A DNA stretch of 64,000 nucleotides, taken from assembly GCA_028564675.1 (NCBI GenBank), contig JAOVVO010000031.1, positions 62,001 to 126,000 on the forward strand, read 5' to 3'. Made by a program: the position numbers and the translations under genes. Shown here piece by piece: positions 11,291-25,830 of the stretch (its first letter is position 1; every line of letters begins with the position of its first letter). The stretch is from Onchocerca lupi (Eukaryota > Nematoda > Chromadorea > Rhabditida > Onchocercidae). The notes below the pieces were generated by a model. It saw only the letters and a list, made by a program, of their open reading frames with translations. It did no database searches and was not told the DNA's origin.

Positions 11291-13218
11291 ATACGATCGA
11301 AAAAGATCACAAAGGTGGCAACAAATCTAAATGTCATTTATTAAACAATAATGAGAACCAAAAAAACCTTATCTTCATGACAAATAAAGCAAAACACAAT
11401 GGGCCACTGTACGGAGGATGTCAAACGATGAATTTTGATGAGTAGTAAAATTAAACTTCGGTTTTGTCGTTTTAGTACGAAGCTCGGGTTTTCATTGTGG
11501 TTTGAGGAGATAAGATTACTTCTTTTTTCCTTAATTTTGGAAATTATACGTTCCATTTAACCCAATGTTTTCGAGCAAGGGAATTCTATTATTGAATTTT
11601 TCACTCTCTGTTCATTGTATACCGTAATATACAACGGATTAATTCGTGAGATTGAAATTCGAATTGAAATACTATGAAATTCATAAGATAATCCAATACT
11701 ATTGCTGATCTTTGTTATGGTATTCTTTTGTTTTTCAAAATGTATATTATTTGATTGTAATTTACAAATGATTGTAATTTACAAATGATACAGGAAATAC
11801 GAAAGTCATAAAAGATTTATGAATTTTTTAACATTCGAAGATTTCATTTTACGTGGATTTTATTTGAGTTACGATAGCAGTATTGAAAACTGGACATATT
11901 CAGATATTCTGAGTGATATTTACAGTACTGGCATTTATTATTCACTTTATTCTATTTTCTGTTTTTGCTATAGGTGTTTAACTCAAGTGTACCAACTTGC
12001 ATTTTTTAATGTAAAAATGGATGGAACACTTTATCGTATATTTTATAGAATTCAGCAGAAAAGTAATTTCATTATTTTTTCAGAAAAGAGAAAGAAAAAC
12101 TGGATAAAACAAATAAACAGAATCACTGAATTCATCTATGAAAGAAATGGATGAATGACAAGCATAATAAATGAGTAAAAAACCGACAGAGACATGAGTG
12201 CAATGATTGTTGATATGCGGAAAAGTTTCAATTACAAAATTCCCATGTGCAAATTTATACTGATGAGATTCTGTACAATTGCAATAAAAGATTAAAATTG
12301 TCAATAAATTTGTCCTAATATATTCGTGCTAGTTTGTTTTTTCTTTTTTTTGTTGTTTGTATGAGTATCATACTTACCTTTGATGTTATGTATAAAAATA
12401 ATTGCTGTTCCTGGTCAGTGCGAATTACAATTTCATATTTTCCTTTACTTTTACATTTATTTCTGTTACGTTGTTTAAGATACAAAAAATAAAATAAAAT
12501 TTTTTTACCATAAATTAAATGTAAAAGAAAATGAAATATGAAATTTTGAACAAAATAACGTTGTTTTTAAAAATATGGATCATCATACTTTAATATTGAG
12601 GTAGATATTCAAAAATCTCTTAGTTTCCATCTTTATCGATGATATTATATGTTTTGCAAGATGTTTACTCTTCGTAATACATCATTTTTCCATGAACATC
12701 TCGAAAAATTCCATTATTAGCATTTCTAAAAATTAACTTTTATTCTATTGGCAATTTAACTGTTGTAAATTCTTATTTATAAATTATTCGATTTTTTTGC
12801 CAATAGAAACTGAAACATATCACTATAGGACTTTATTTGTACTTCATTTTATTCTTCTAATTCAGCAAGAAAAAATTTTTCATTCCATTCTTTTTTTTTC
12901 TTTTCCTTATTTTGATACAAAGTTGTAACACTAAAAAGTCCATTCATTCGAGTAATAAATAAATAACAGGATCACACTATTTACTCCTCATATTCAATCT
13001 TTTTTATAATTAACTTGTGAACTTTGACTTATTAACCCAAGGATGATCCATATAAAACGAGAACTTTTGAGGGCAGCAATATCAGTACCTCAAGTAGTCC
13101 TTTATAAATCAGCGTTTTCAATTCAAGAACAATCCCTTCTACACTGTTAATTTCAACGGTACAGTTTGTTCAACAATAGTTTTGTCAACATCAGTATTAA
13201 TGACAATTCAGCAGGAGA

Positions 13219-14840
13219 TTTGGACGTGGCAAGCCACGTGTAATAGAAGTGATAACCCACAATGATAATGATATTATGCAATAAAATGTTTGTTTTTATT
13301 GTTTAATCCTTTATTTGAATATATTTATTATTTTTTTTTTCAAATATTTTCCTCTTTACTTTTGTTTGAGTTATTTCATTGCATTGTTCAAAAATTTATG
13401 CAAAACTTTCGTAACATTTTTCATAATTTTATTTTACTTCACTTCAGTTTTTCCATATTTTCAAAATTGAGACAATATTAGTGAAAGGGAAAACTTGCAG
13501 TGTTACATATATTTTCATTTATATATGCTAAAATGATTTTCTAAATTTTTTAGCTCGGAATTTATATACTCTTACTCAAAACTAAATTTACTTTACCAAA
13601 TTTAGTTTTTAAAAAAGTAGTAAATGTGTAAGTGTTATGTTTAGGTGGTGAAATTGCAAATTTGAAATTAACTGTAGTAAAATTGATAAATTTACAATGA
13701 ACTAAAATGCAATTAATAACTGCCAATAAGACAGAAATTACAATTTTATATTGATCAAGCTTTCAATATATATTACTTATTAATTCGAAACTCAATATTT
13801 GAACTGTTTCATTTCTAGTATAGCATAATTTCGTTTATAGATGTAATCTGAAAGCAAAAGTTTCATTTTTTTTTTCTTTTCTTTTTTTGAAGAGATTGAT
13901 TGTTTTTTTTCTTAAAGTTCTCTTTCGAACAATTTCGTACCCACAATCCATCCTCTAAATTCTATGTTTTCTAGACTAAAATTGGCAAAATAGCTTCAAT
14001 AATGTTAAAAAAAATTTATACTTGAAAAATGGGAGAATTCATTGAGGAATTTGACATGCTGAGAAGGTTCGTAGGAATTTATGATTTTTTTTCTTCTTTT
14101 TTTTGTATTAAAACTTTTGTCTTAAAATTTGAAATGAATCAAAATGAAAAAAGTTGTTTCTTTTCATTGCCAGTTTATTATGATGTTCATTGGAATTCTT
14201 CCAAAAATCGCGCAATTTGATCTCTTATCATTTTTGTTTGATGGATTGAAATGATAAGAGATCAAAGTACATTAAAATTGTTCAATTCTAACTTTAAATT
14301 AACCAAATTAATTTGGATTTTCCTCTCATTTAAACAAAAAATTATAATTTTTATAAAATTTGGCAATTAATTCTTATCATTTCAAATCAAGAAAAAGCTC
14401 ATGATTAATTTCAATTATCAAACATATATATGGAATTTAAATTAAAACAAATTTGAAGATAGAAAGTGTAAATATTTCCGTAAAAAAAAAAAAAAAAAAC
14501 GATAGAAATTAAAATAAATAGAATCAGAAAATAGACGTAAAGCCAGATTCATGGATGTCTTTTTTGGTATCAGGCCATAATTTTTATTTTAATTTCAAAT
14601 ATCAATTTCATCCTATTTCACTTTTAAATTGAGAATTATAAAATTTGAAACTACTATGCTATAACAATTTTAAAATTCCAGATAAGAATCAACATAAAAC
14701 TGTTTAATTCAATCATATTCATTTTATTTTAACTTTATTTTGAAATTATTTCCAAAATTCTTTGCATTTTAACAAATTTTTAAAAACTAAGAATTTTCTT
14801 TTTTTCATAAATTGCGCTTTAGATCGCATGGTGTAAATAA
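13219..14840 (+). repeat. Segmental duplication, copy 1
   Basis: Collinear with 28485-29672 in the same orientation. Both copies start abruptly at TTTGGACGTGGCAA and continue with CCACGTGTAATAGAAGTGATA. They then share ATTTCATTGCATT(G/A)TTCAAAAATTTATGC, ACAATTTTATA(T/C)TGATCAAGC and, at the far end, a poly-A block followed by AATTAAAATAAATAGAA. This copy has an extra ~500 bp (about 13.85-14.4 kb) absent from copy 2. No open frame is conserved between the copies, so the unit appears non-coding. Confidence 0.8.
14217..14265. other. Perfect 17 bp hairpin
   Basis: TTGATCTCTTATCATTT (14217-14233) and its exact reverse complement at 14249-14265, with a 15-base loop. It lies in the part of duplication copy 1 that is missing from copy 2. 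There is no T-tract or coding context to suggest a function. Confidence 0.6.
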
Positions 14841-17800
14841 CCTGGAATATATTATAAAAAAGTATCTGAAATAACTTATTCATTTATCAATGTAATTATT
14901 ATCAAATTTTGAATAAACTAGTTATCAATGCAAAAGATGAATTAAGAATGAACAAGATTATCGGATTTTTCAGTTTTCAAAAAAAAAAAAAAAAAAAAAG
15001 AATGACAAATTTGAACTAACGAAGCGAAAAGCAATTGATGAAAGAAAGTTTTAGGAAAAAAAAGAAAACATTTTCCGATGTGACAAATTTTCCTAAGGAA
15101 CTTTATCGAAATGTTTGAAATACCTAATGCTAATTTATTCTGGTGACAAGCTATTTCAATTATTTCGTACACAATAAAAGTTTTGAAATTGAAATTTGCA
15201 AGAAATTTAAGCAGATATGCGAAGCATTATTATCGGTTTACATTGACAAAAACTATTAGTTTTCCATTTCCGTTAATGTATTTCAATTTCTTTTTCTATT
15301 TTTATTTTCTAAAATTATTCTTTACTTTTGGCTTAGAAAAATTGAAACATATCAGTTTCAATATTTTTATCATTTTTTACCATAATTATTCGTAATTTTA
15401 GCAAAACAAAAATCTGTTTTTCTCGTGACTTTTTGCATATTTAATAAGATTTTTATGGCATGAAAAAGTTATCACCTTATTCAAATAATGAATAAATTAA
15501 TAATATTATTGATTAAATAATAACATTATGGTGAATGATTAAATAGTGGTATAAAGTAATGAATATAAATATACAAAAAATTGTTTATACTAATGCATAT
15601 TGCCTTCAATCATAATTATAACTTTCAATCTTTCTCAATCGATAATTTTCATCATATATTTTATCTCTTCATTAATATCGAATAATTTCAATTAATTTAA
15701 AAATTAGTAAAACATCAGAATTTGCTTATAATTTCGTGTTTTCCTTGATTTTATGAATCTAATAATTTGTATTTTTTTGTTTAAAAAGGAGAAAAAAAAA
15801 AAAAAACTAAAACGAAATAAAAATTATATATCAAGAAATTATCAATGATTTATTTAACTGTTTGCTTTTCATGTCTGTAAAATTCAACTTTGAAAATAAT
15901 AATAATAATCATTATTTATCCTTTCCTTATGTTATTAATGTTTTCTTAATCCTACAATTAAATTAAATAATTGAAAATTATTTTAACCTTTATTCATTGA
16001 TATTAAACAACAATTATTTGTGCATAAAAACAGGTTTTATTTATAGTCACAAACAATATCAGACATTTCATCAATTTATCATTAATCTTATTTAATTCAA
16101 CTAAAATATAGCAAATGGAAACTCATTTTTCATCCAAATTGTCGATTAATTCAGCTTTATATTTCTTATTTTATGTTATAAGAAATATTTTGTTTCTTTT
16201 TTTTTTTTTTTGTTTTCTTCATCTAAATCATTCCAAATATTTATTTAGCTTTTTACTAAATATTTAAAATTTTTCCCGCCTAAATTTCTTTGCATCAATT
16301 TAAATTTCAATTGTTGAAATGTTAATATAAATGATAGTTATGTAAATATAAATATCCCATGCAAATAACCCTGTATACATTTATATATTTTTATACATTA
16401 TTACATAAAATTAATTGTAGCAGATAATTTTGATAATTATGAATTAAAATGTTGATATTTAAGATAATTTTGATTTCTTTTTTTCTTCCTTTTTTTTTTT
16501 GCGATGAATATTTGATTGATTATGACAATTCATGAAAAGAGAAGTGTAAAAATTTTAACATATGACAGTAGTAGAATGATGTTTTCATTTGATCAAATTG
16601 AAAAAAGAAGGCAGAAAAGACAGGAAATTGATTTTATGCCAAAAATTGATGTAAACATATATATCTATATAAATAATGAAGTGTAAATATCATTCGTATA
16701 GCATTTAATTATTTGATTTACAATAATCGATATATTGTACATAAATGTGAATTGAAAACATATTTCAATTTTCACTAACTTTAACATAACCGAATATTAA
16801 TTATTAATTAGTTTATTTTATGTTGGTTAAATTTTCTATTCCTTTGAAAAGCAAACTTTACTCTTCACGATCTAAGATTAATGGTTAGAAATGTGAATTT
16901 TTGTTTTGTTTTTTTTTTTGTTTTTTTGTTTTTTTTCGAATTTTATATTTGATAGAGCTAAATAGTAAGGTTGTTAGATTTCAAAATGAACAGTTGTTAG
17001 AGGAATAACAAAAAGTCTTTGAAAGTCTTTCTATTTATATTTTTCATAAATTCAAGAATTGTAACAAATAAAAGAGAAAGAATTTAATATTCTAATATTT
17101 TCTTCAACTTTTCTTCATTTGCTAATTGTTATCATTATTAATTACTAATCATTATCATATTAATGATTAATAAGTCATAATAATAATAATAACGAAAAAC
17201 TTTCGTTTATTAGTACTTATTTTTATTTCAATCTTATTTCAGGTTTCATTTCAATGATTATTTTAATATTATTACAGCAAAATTATCCATATATGATAAT
17301 TTTCATGATGTGATAATTTTCGGATGATAAATATCGATTTTTTGGAGCTAATTTACTAGAAAATGTTTGTAAGATTTGAATTTTAAATTAAAAATCATAC
17401 GAATACTGAAATATATGTTTGTTTCAGTACTTTTCAATCCGGCAAAGATTCATTCGCCAGTTTTTTTCATATAATAGGAAAAAAAACCAATTGAAATGAT
17501 TAGCTTAATTAAAAGCAACCTCTTAAGAATAGCTAATTGTCAAATTTATTTTTCATCAATTTTTTCAAATTCGATAATTTCAATTTTCATTTTAAAATTT
17601 ACCAAGTTATTCATTTTAGCTCGGGTTTTTCCTATTATAAGAAAAAAAAAATAGGTTGATAATGGTGATAAGATAAGAAGTTTTTCATTTTATGTATTCC
17701 GAAGAATTGTTCTAATTGAATTGGTTGAAAGAAAGGGAAGAGAAAGAGTTAAAAGAATTAAAATGAATGATTTGTTTATTGATGGAATGGTACCTTTCAA

Positions 17801-17895
17801 ATGATATTCCCTTCCATTTCTCATTTATGAATTCCACTTTTTCCGTCAAATGTCCGACAAGATACCATTGTAAATTGTGTGATTGAAGAAGAATT

Positions 17896-17992
17896 TGTAT
17901 GTATTTGAGTATGTGTGTATGTGTGTATGTATGCATGTATGTATGTGTGTATGTGTATGTGTATGTGTGTATGTATGTATGTGTGTATGTAG
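17896..17992 (+). repeat. TGTA/TG microsatellite
   Basis: About 95 bp of alternating GTAT and GTGTAT units in mixed order. On the opposite strand it produces a meaningless His/Thr/Tyr repeat in an open frame. Confidence 0.9.
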
Positions 17993-20900
17993 TCCTTGAA
18001 AATTCAACAAATCAGGTCTTTAGTTATATGTATATTTATTATGTTTAATGTGTGTACACATATTGCATGAATATATATATATTGATAATGATTGATCTTA
18101 TTTTTTTTGTTTCCAAAAAAAAAAAAAAAAAAAAAAAAAGAAATTAATTAATCAAATCTTTTTTTAAACAAAGCGTTTTTTTTTTTTTTTTTTGGATTTT
18201 AATTACTATAATAAATAAACTTTAAAATATATTTCATTCCCCAATCTACATTTGTTACACTTTAACGTATATCGATTTTTATGGCATAATTTTTTTTTTT
18301 TTTTTCTTTCTTTGACAAATTTTTTGAAAAAATTTACAATCAAATCTTATCACTGTTTTTTTTTTTCTCAAACCCTTTTTCTCCTTTTTTTTTTTTCTCT
18401 TTTTTTAACATTTGATGGAAATTGTTTTAGAAGCTTCGTTTTTTTTTCTTTCAAGAAAAAGTTAGAATTAAAAAAAAAAATAGTTTTACAATGATTAAAA
18501 TAGTGATTTGAATTCGTTGAACAAATGATTATGATAAGTATTTTTAACAAATTGAAACATTTAATGAAGAAATAAAATGAATTTTTTCACATAAACAACA
18601 ATTAGTAGCAATTTTCTTTTGCTTAATTCTTTAATTTAATAATTAAAATGATATTTTCTTTTTTTTTTCTCAAACATTTTTAATACCGTAATTTCGCAAT
18701 ATTTAAATATTTATTATTTAGGAAAAATTTCCAATAATACTGATAATTTTCATTTTTCATATTTTTGATTATTGATTGCTTAAAATGCCTAATCCAAATA
18801 ATCGATCAATAGCATTTAATGATGCTTTTGTAACTTGTTTTTTTTTAAAGCTTCAACAAATATATATATATATATATTCAATTCATATTTTTTAAATCAT
18901 AAATAGAATATATTAAGATTACATTTCATCATAATATTTTTCAGTTTTTTCTGTTTTTTTTTTTTTTTTTTAAATTTTTTATTATTTCACAAAAATATGC
19001 AACGTTTATCTTCATTATCCATTAATTGCAATAATTTTTTTTTCCAAAAAAAAAAAAAATTGAAAATTGAAAGTCCAAGTTAATTTAGTTTGAAAAAAAA
19101 TTTTAATTTATTTGTATATTTTATCAATGCTTAATGGATTTTTAATTATTTTAATCGTTATGAATTCAATTTAACTTTAGCAAAATTTTTCCAATTTTCT
19201 CGAATCTCGAATCAATATTTCGAGATTTCATTATAAGAATGATAAATCTATATGATTGTTTTGTGGATTAACTAACCTCTTCCGTTTTATTCTGTTACCA
19301 TTTCAAACTTTGCTATAATTGTTTTCAATTATTTCATCTCATCTTGTCAATTCATATTTTTCAAATCGATCGATTCGTTCCTCTCAATGTTCAATTCGGT
19401 AATTCGTCTTGAAATATTGCCAATATTTTATCACTCATAGAATTAAAAATTTATCCTTTTCTGAAAATTAATTTTTAATAAAACATTCGACAGAAAAATG
19501 TTAGTTTTACAATTTACAATACTGGATGTACATTATTTCAAGCATTCTTAATTTTTGCATAAAATAATTCCTTTATAATTAAAATATTTTTCATTACGCT
19601 CAATATTGATTAAATTTGTTTCCTGAAGCATCTAATTAATTTAAGCTTTCATTAATTAAATATATCTATTCCCTTATCATTGTATAATTCCAAAAAAATT
19701 AATTTTAATCTTGTTTTTGTTTATTCTATTTTCTATTTTTAATAAAATTTATCCATCGCTATTAATTCAACTTTCTTACATTAAAAAAAAAAAAAAAAAA
19801 AAAAGAATTAGACTAATCTTAACAAAGATTATTTAATTGTTCAAAAATATATTTATTGATGAAAAAAGATTGACAAATTGACAAATAAAATTAATTAAAA
19901 TAATTAAATATGGGAAAAAAATTAGAAGTAAAGTTTGTGTAAAAAGGAAATCATTCCGAATCGAATAATTTGCTTATTTTTACCAAATTAATCAGCCAAT
20001 TTTACGATAAATTTACAGAAACATATCTTACATTTTATTCCTTAACTTCCATATTACTATTTATTTGTTTTAATTATTTACTAATTAATTGCACAGCTAA
20101 TTAATCTGTTCATTTATTTGCTCCGCTATTTATATATTTAAACATTTATAATTTATACTTTGTTTATCTGCAATCTTCTAGAAGCATTCATTTGCTTATT
20201 TACTCAGTAAAATGCATGTTTCACTTAATTACAATTATTTTCCATTAATTTTTATTTACACGCTTGATTATTTGTTCATTTTATTGATTTATTTGCTTAC
20301 ATATTTGTTTACGAATTTTTTTTTTTACAAGAAATTACAAGAAAAATACATCACAATAGCGATAATGAAATAATTTGAATTTCTTAGCGTTTTGTAGAAA
20401 AGATTTAATTTGATGATTAAAGATCAAAGAGATTTTTAAAAAAACAAAACTTTTCCTACTTCTTTTTCTATTCACTATTTTTTTATCAAAAAGGATTGAA
20501 ATCTATATATTCATTCGTCGAATTTTAAATAAATTTTTGGAAAATTTCCAGATTACAAAATTATTTTTGATTCATTTATGGTTTAACATGTATTCATTTC
20601 ATTATTAAACAGAAAAAATGTTCACTTGATAAACATATTTAGAAGGATTGAATGATAACTTTTCTTTTTATCATTTAAAAAGATCAAAGGAAAAAAAAAA
20701 CTCTTTATAGTCATTCGAAAGATAGACAATTTAAGAAGATATATTAATTAATTAGTCTCTAAGGAAATTTTAAGTTTCCTCAAACTTGTAAATTTTTTTT
20801 TTTTTGTTCATTATCGAAATATTATTTATTCTTTTCATTCTTTATTTTCAAGAAAATTTTATATTTATATATATACGTATTTATATATTTATTCATTTGT

Positions 20901-21099
20901 TTGTTATTTATCCATTTATATTTTTATTTACATTTTTTCTTGTATTATGGCATATTTTTATTTATTAAAAATGAAATTATTGATTAAATTAATTTTTTTT
21001 TTCTTTATAGAAATTTATATTCTAACATATCAGAGATTCGTATTTTGTAACGATTTTTTGTTAAAAAAAAAAAAAAAAAAAAAAAGAAAATTTGAAACA

Positions 21100-22133
21100 A
21101 TGGGCACAATGGAAAAAGGAAAAAGTTTCAAATGGCAGGTAATTATGATTTTATTTTATGATACAATATGAAAATAAAAATTCAAATTTTATGATAGTTA
21201 TTAAGAAAAGAAAAAGCTAGGATTTCATTCAAATTTAAATTAAAAATGAAAATTTTTTTCTCAGCATAAATTAAATTCAAATATTTCAATCTTTTTGTGT
21301 TTTTTTTTTTTTTTTAAATAAATTGATTTTTTTATTTCAGATGTCATCAATGGTCGATAAGGTACGTCGTGGTGTTGCAAAAACAATACAAGCAGCTTCT
21401 GAAGGTGAAGCATTTGATAAATTACCAGATTGTGATATTCTTGGAATAAGTAATCGATTTGCTATCAGAATTTTACCTTCTGATGAGTAAGAATTATTAA
21501 ATTTTGCTTAATTAATTTGCATTATTCAAAAAATTTTTTCAATTCCTTTCCATGAATTTTAATTTTTAAATGATTTCAATCAATAGATTTGCAAAAAATA
21601 TTACAAATAAAAATAATCGGAAATTTTTTTGCACAGAATTTTGATTAAATTTTTGATTTATTATTATTATTTTTTCTTTCAAGCTAGCAATATTTTTTAT
21701 TATTTATAGTTTAATAAGATTATAGAAATTATCGAAACATTTGCTCTCAGCATATAATCGATAATTATTATTCTATTATGAAAAAACCATTCCATAAGTT
21801 AAATTTAAATTGAAAATTACTTCTTCAGCACAATTTAATTTTTAAGATTTATTTAATTTTATTGTTCTCTAAATGTTGTAAATTTTTAGATCTTTCAATT
21901 TCTTTATAAAATATGTTTCCAAAAATAGCACAATAATTGTGGAAAATAATTAAATAGGTTGGATTGTGGAAAATAATTAACTAGGTTAGACTAATTATTT
22001 ATTAGCATCAAAAACGGATAAATGATGGATTGAGAAAAAAGAAAAAGGAAGTCAGCTAGAAAAAATTTGAATAAGTGATAAGTTTGATAAGATTTATGAA
22101 TTAATTTCTTTATTTTTCAATCAAATTATTTTA

Positions 22134-22165
<32 letters not shown>

Positions 22166-24378
22166 ACATGTAAAACAAATAATTTATAAATCGGTCATCT
22201 ATTATAAATAATTTGAAATTTCTCATTTCTAAATTTTTGCTAAATTATTCAACATGATTTAAAAAAATCGTATTAAAATTGCGAAAAATTACAAAATTTT
22301 TTTCTTCCTTACCTGTTATTTCAGAATCTTTTTGAATTAGAATAGAAAAAAAATGCTAACCAGCAAAAAGTTTCATTTTTAGATTAAAACCTTCTGCGTC
22401 CAATTTCACACCAATTCATCTTGTCATTAAGGATAAAAAAGGTAATCGTCAAATTGCTTTTAATTGTGAAATGATTGCTGCTCAAGGTGTTGTAGTTAAA
22501 ACATTACGAGGTAGTACTGTAATGGAAATACGACTTCCGGATAATTCGCAAAATTCCATCGGTAAAATTTTGCATCCTGCTGGATCAACACTCTATAAGG
22601 TACATCTTGTATTTTGATTTATCAAGCTTAACAATGATAACAAAATGTTAAAATTCGAAAATTAACAAAAAAAAAAAGAAAGAAATGTTCAAATAGTTAT
22701 TTGAAAATTTAAAATTTTTACATCAACTCATATGGATGCAAAATTTTAAATAAATTTTCGAATTTTTATATTTGAGAGAAAAAAGAAAAACTCATGTTAT
22801 ACTTTGTCGAATATAAAATACTGTAAAGTATATATTTTGTTTTAGGTTGAAGAAATAAAATCTCATTCAGGTGGACAAAAATTCGTAATTTTAAAATTAG
22901 GCGAACCATTTATGAACATTGTTAATACACCGATTACACAAGTAATGATTTTAATTTTTAGCAATTAATCAAAAATTTTATCATTTTATTCTATCAGTTA
23001 ATTTTTTGTATTAAAATAGATTATGATATACATGATTTAGTTTCTGTTAAAGCATAATACTGATAAATAGCATTATTGATTGGTTTCTAGGATTTTTAAT
23101 GAAATTAGTGTATTTCCAAAGCAGTGATTAATTTACTACTTCAATTTTGCATAATTAACAACTTATGGTTTTTTTTCTTCAATTATGTATTGTTTGAATT
23201 CCGCGATGTACGATTTAGCAGCAACAGTATCACAAAAAAGAAAAATAAAAATAAAATATATTTTTAAATTTTCAAATTAAATTCCAATTAGTTGAAAAAT
23301 GAAAAATCTATTTTATCAACAATAGCTTTACTCGTAATATAAATCGATCCTAAATCTTTTCCAAAAGAATTTTATGCAAGATATGATGAAGCAAACTGTA
23401 TTCAAGAGTAATTCGATCATCCTAATAATATACTTTTTGTTTTGTTCTTTTTAAAAAAAAAATAGGAATTTAAAAAAAAAATTTTTTATTTCTATTCTAG
23501 ATTTTTGGATCATTCAGTAATATATTGCAATATTTCTACCTCATTAATGCTAATCAAGCACTGGAATTTTTCAATTTAAACAATAGAAGGATTGGTTTTT
23601 TGAGGCCTTCATACTTTTCAACAGCTAAATCTGTCATTATTAATTACAGGTTCAAATTAACCTATATTAAAATTTAACAGGAGATTGCATAAAATTCAAT
23701 CATATTAAAATTTAAAAAGAAATTGAGTAAAGTTCAATCAAGATTGAATTTTATTCAATCTTCATTTATTTCTTTTAAGAATTAAAACTGATATTTTCCT
23801 TTTTTTTTTTAGAATTGTTGATTTATTTATTTTCTTCCTTTCTCTTAGATTAAATTTTTATTGGCAATAATACTTTTTTTCTTTCATTTTTTCAGTACTA
23901 TATCATATCATATTGCCATTTTTATTGGCAATATAATATGATATAATATTTATTCATTTTTTGCGCCAAAATATTAATTAGTTAATGAAGCATCCTTTGT
24001 AATTCTTAGAATTTTAAAAATTTCCTAGCTGATAAGAAAAAATTACCACGAAAAATTGATATTTGTAATTTGTCATACAGATTTGTACCTTTATATTTCT
24101 TCAAATAATGCCAACAATCAAATTTGATAAATTAAGCTCATTTCTCTTTCTCAAATTTTTTGAAAATTTCAAAATGAACCTGAAATTTGAGTTTAAATTT
24201 TATAAATTCAAATTTTGAAAGATTTTTTTTTCTCTAATTTTTTAAATTTCATCATTTTTTCAGTAATGAAACAACAGCAATTCAAGAACGAGCTGCTATG
24301 CTTGGTGCAAGCATACTATTTCTAATTGTTGCTATTCGACCAGAATATGGTATCATGCTCCAGAATACACTTCACTAA
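21100..24378 (+). CDS. Unrecognised protein, possible tubby-C-like fold
   Basis: Six exons join without a phase break: 21100-21138, 21341-21486, 22383-22599, 22846-22941, 23501-23649, 24264-24378, giving 253 residues. The first ATG follows a long A run and has no acceptor nearby. The alternative start at 21341 sits directly behind TTTATTTCAG and would suit trans-splicing (240 residues). The middle is strand-rich (LGISNRFAIRILPSDE, PIHLVIKDKKGNRQIAFNCE, MEIRLPDN, GQKFVILKLGEPFMNIVN). The C-terminus carries one hydrophobic helix, ERAAMLGASILFLIVAI, followed by about 15 residues. A beta-rich body with a buried C-terminal hydrophobic helix is typical of the scramblase/LURP-one/tubby-C superfamily, where the end often reads like MLGACFLIDF. 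That link is a weak inference. No catalytic motif, signal peptide or zinc site was seen. Confidence 0.6.
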
Positions 24379-25479
24379 AATGAAATTATCGATTTTTTTT
24401 TATCAAAATTTGCTAAATTTATCAGCAAATTATATGCTTTTCATAAAATTTCAATAATTCTATGAGTATATTGATTTGTTGCTTTATTGCTCCATTACAA
24501 TCTTGCCTTTATTATTCATAATTCTCAGTGTTATCGATTAATTTCAAAAATTTTCAAATCCATAAATGAAGAGATAACGAAAAGTGAAAATAATGAAATA
24601 TATTTTAATCTTTTTTTCCTTCAGTCAAGACAATTTGATTATGTTGTTTTTTCTCAAATTTAGAATAATTTCATATCTAATTTCATTGTTTCACTTCAAT
24701 CCTTACAATTTTCTATTGATATTTATTCAAATTAAATCTATTTGTCATGAATTCCATCAAATCTTTCGTTTTATTTTTTTTTTCTTTTTTTTGTACGATA
24801 AATTTGATCAAAAATGATATAAATTTGAAAAAATACTACAATTCTTCCCTTCTTCATGGATAATTTTGATCATACAAGAAATCAATTAATTATGACAATC
24901 ATAATTGCAGATAAGAAAAAAAAAATCAATTGATAAAGATTTGAAAAAATTTTTATGCTAATGATTTTTCTGTTTTCCTCAATTATCTTGCTGAGATTTC
25001 AAACAAATGCAATATGCATGCTAATCAATTATTTACGAATTTAGATGTATAAGTTCGAAGTTAGATTTTCAAATTGTGTGAATTTTAATGAAATTTTGAT
25101 TGTAAATGGTACAATTAAATTATGGAACTTTGATTTGCAAATGATACGATTAAATTGCTTATCATCGCTAGAATTTTGTATGAAATTAACAAATGAAAAG
25201 AATAAATGAAATTTTAATTGCAAAAAAAAAAAAAAAAAGGAAATTTTTGGGATACCTTTATGAAATAACATATGAAAGTTCAAATGTTGACCTTTTTCTT
25301 TTCAAAAAAAATTTCCTTCCGCTTATAGAAGCAATAATGTTTTCATTTGAAAAAAATTCAATTTTACCAGTAATTTAATAAAAGCTAAATTTTACTTGCA
25401 TATTTTGCAAATTATATGTGTTTGCATATTGTGCATGCATTTATCAATGAGCATCGTTATATTGCAAAAGTTGTCCAAT

Positions 25480-25830
25480 CGATGTACAGGTAAAATTGAA
25501 ATAAGAAATTTATTATTGAACTGAAAAAATAGCAGAAAATGAAAGAAATACAATACAGAATGAATATCAAGCAAAAAAAAAATGAGTAAAATATCAGTAA
25601 ATGATAATGATAATAGCAATAAACTATAATCAATAAAAATGAGGACAACAATTAAGCATAAGAAACTGATAAAATGGCAAGAATTTAATTGATAGAATAC
25701 ACGGATAATCGATAATACCAAAAATAGCAACACGTATTTTAGTTTAAAATATTCCTAGTTATTTCTTTTTTTTTTAGCATGAAACATTTTCATATGTGAT
25801 TTGGAAATCGCATTTCTAGCGAATGGAAGT
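25480..25830 (+). repeat. Dispersed AT-rich repeat, copy A
   Basis: Similar to 63420-63760. The best shared block is the end, TTTTTTTTAGCATGAAAC then TTTTCATATGT(G/A)ATTT. Upstream are a looser shared AATTCAATTGAT-type block and long A/ATA-rich stretches. A fragment near 26370-26420 shares GAATTCAATTGATAACATGC. Confidence 0.6.

Larger units (their letters stand above)
10600..21099. other. Gene-poor AT-rich region
   Basis: About 10.5 kb with no convincing gene on either strand. Open frames such as 11819-12154 (111 codons) lack recognisable domains and splice-site support. The region holds a degenerate ~30 bp repeat, one copy of a 1.6 kb segmental duplication, a perfect hairpin, a TGTA/TG microsatellite and many A or T runs of 10-25 bases (listed separately where notable). 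Confidence 0.55.

Noticed and set aside
11819..12154. 111-codon plus frame
   Set aside because: AT-driven composition, no recognisable domain, no neighbouring exons in phase.
13218..13245. CACGTG-type palindrome as an E-box regulatory site
   Set aside because: It occurs at the edge of a duplicated repeat and not near a gene start, so a repeat terminus is the simpler reading.
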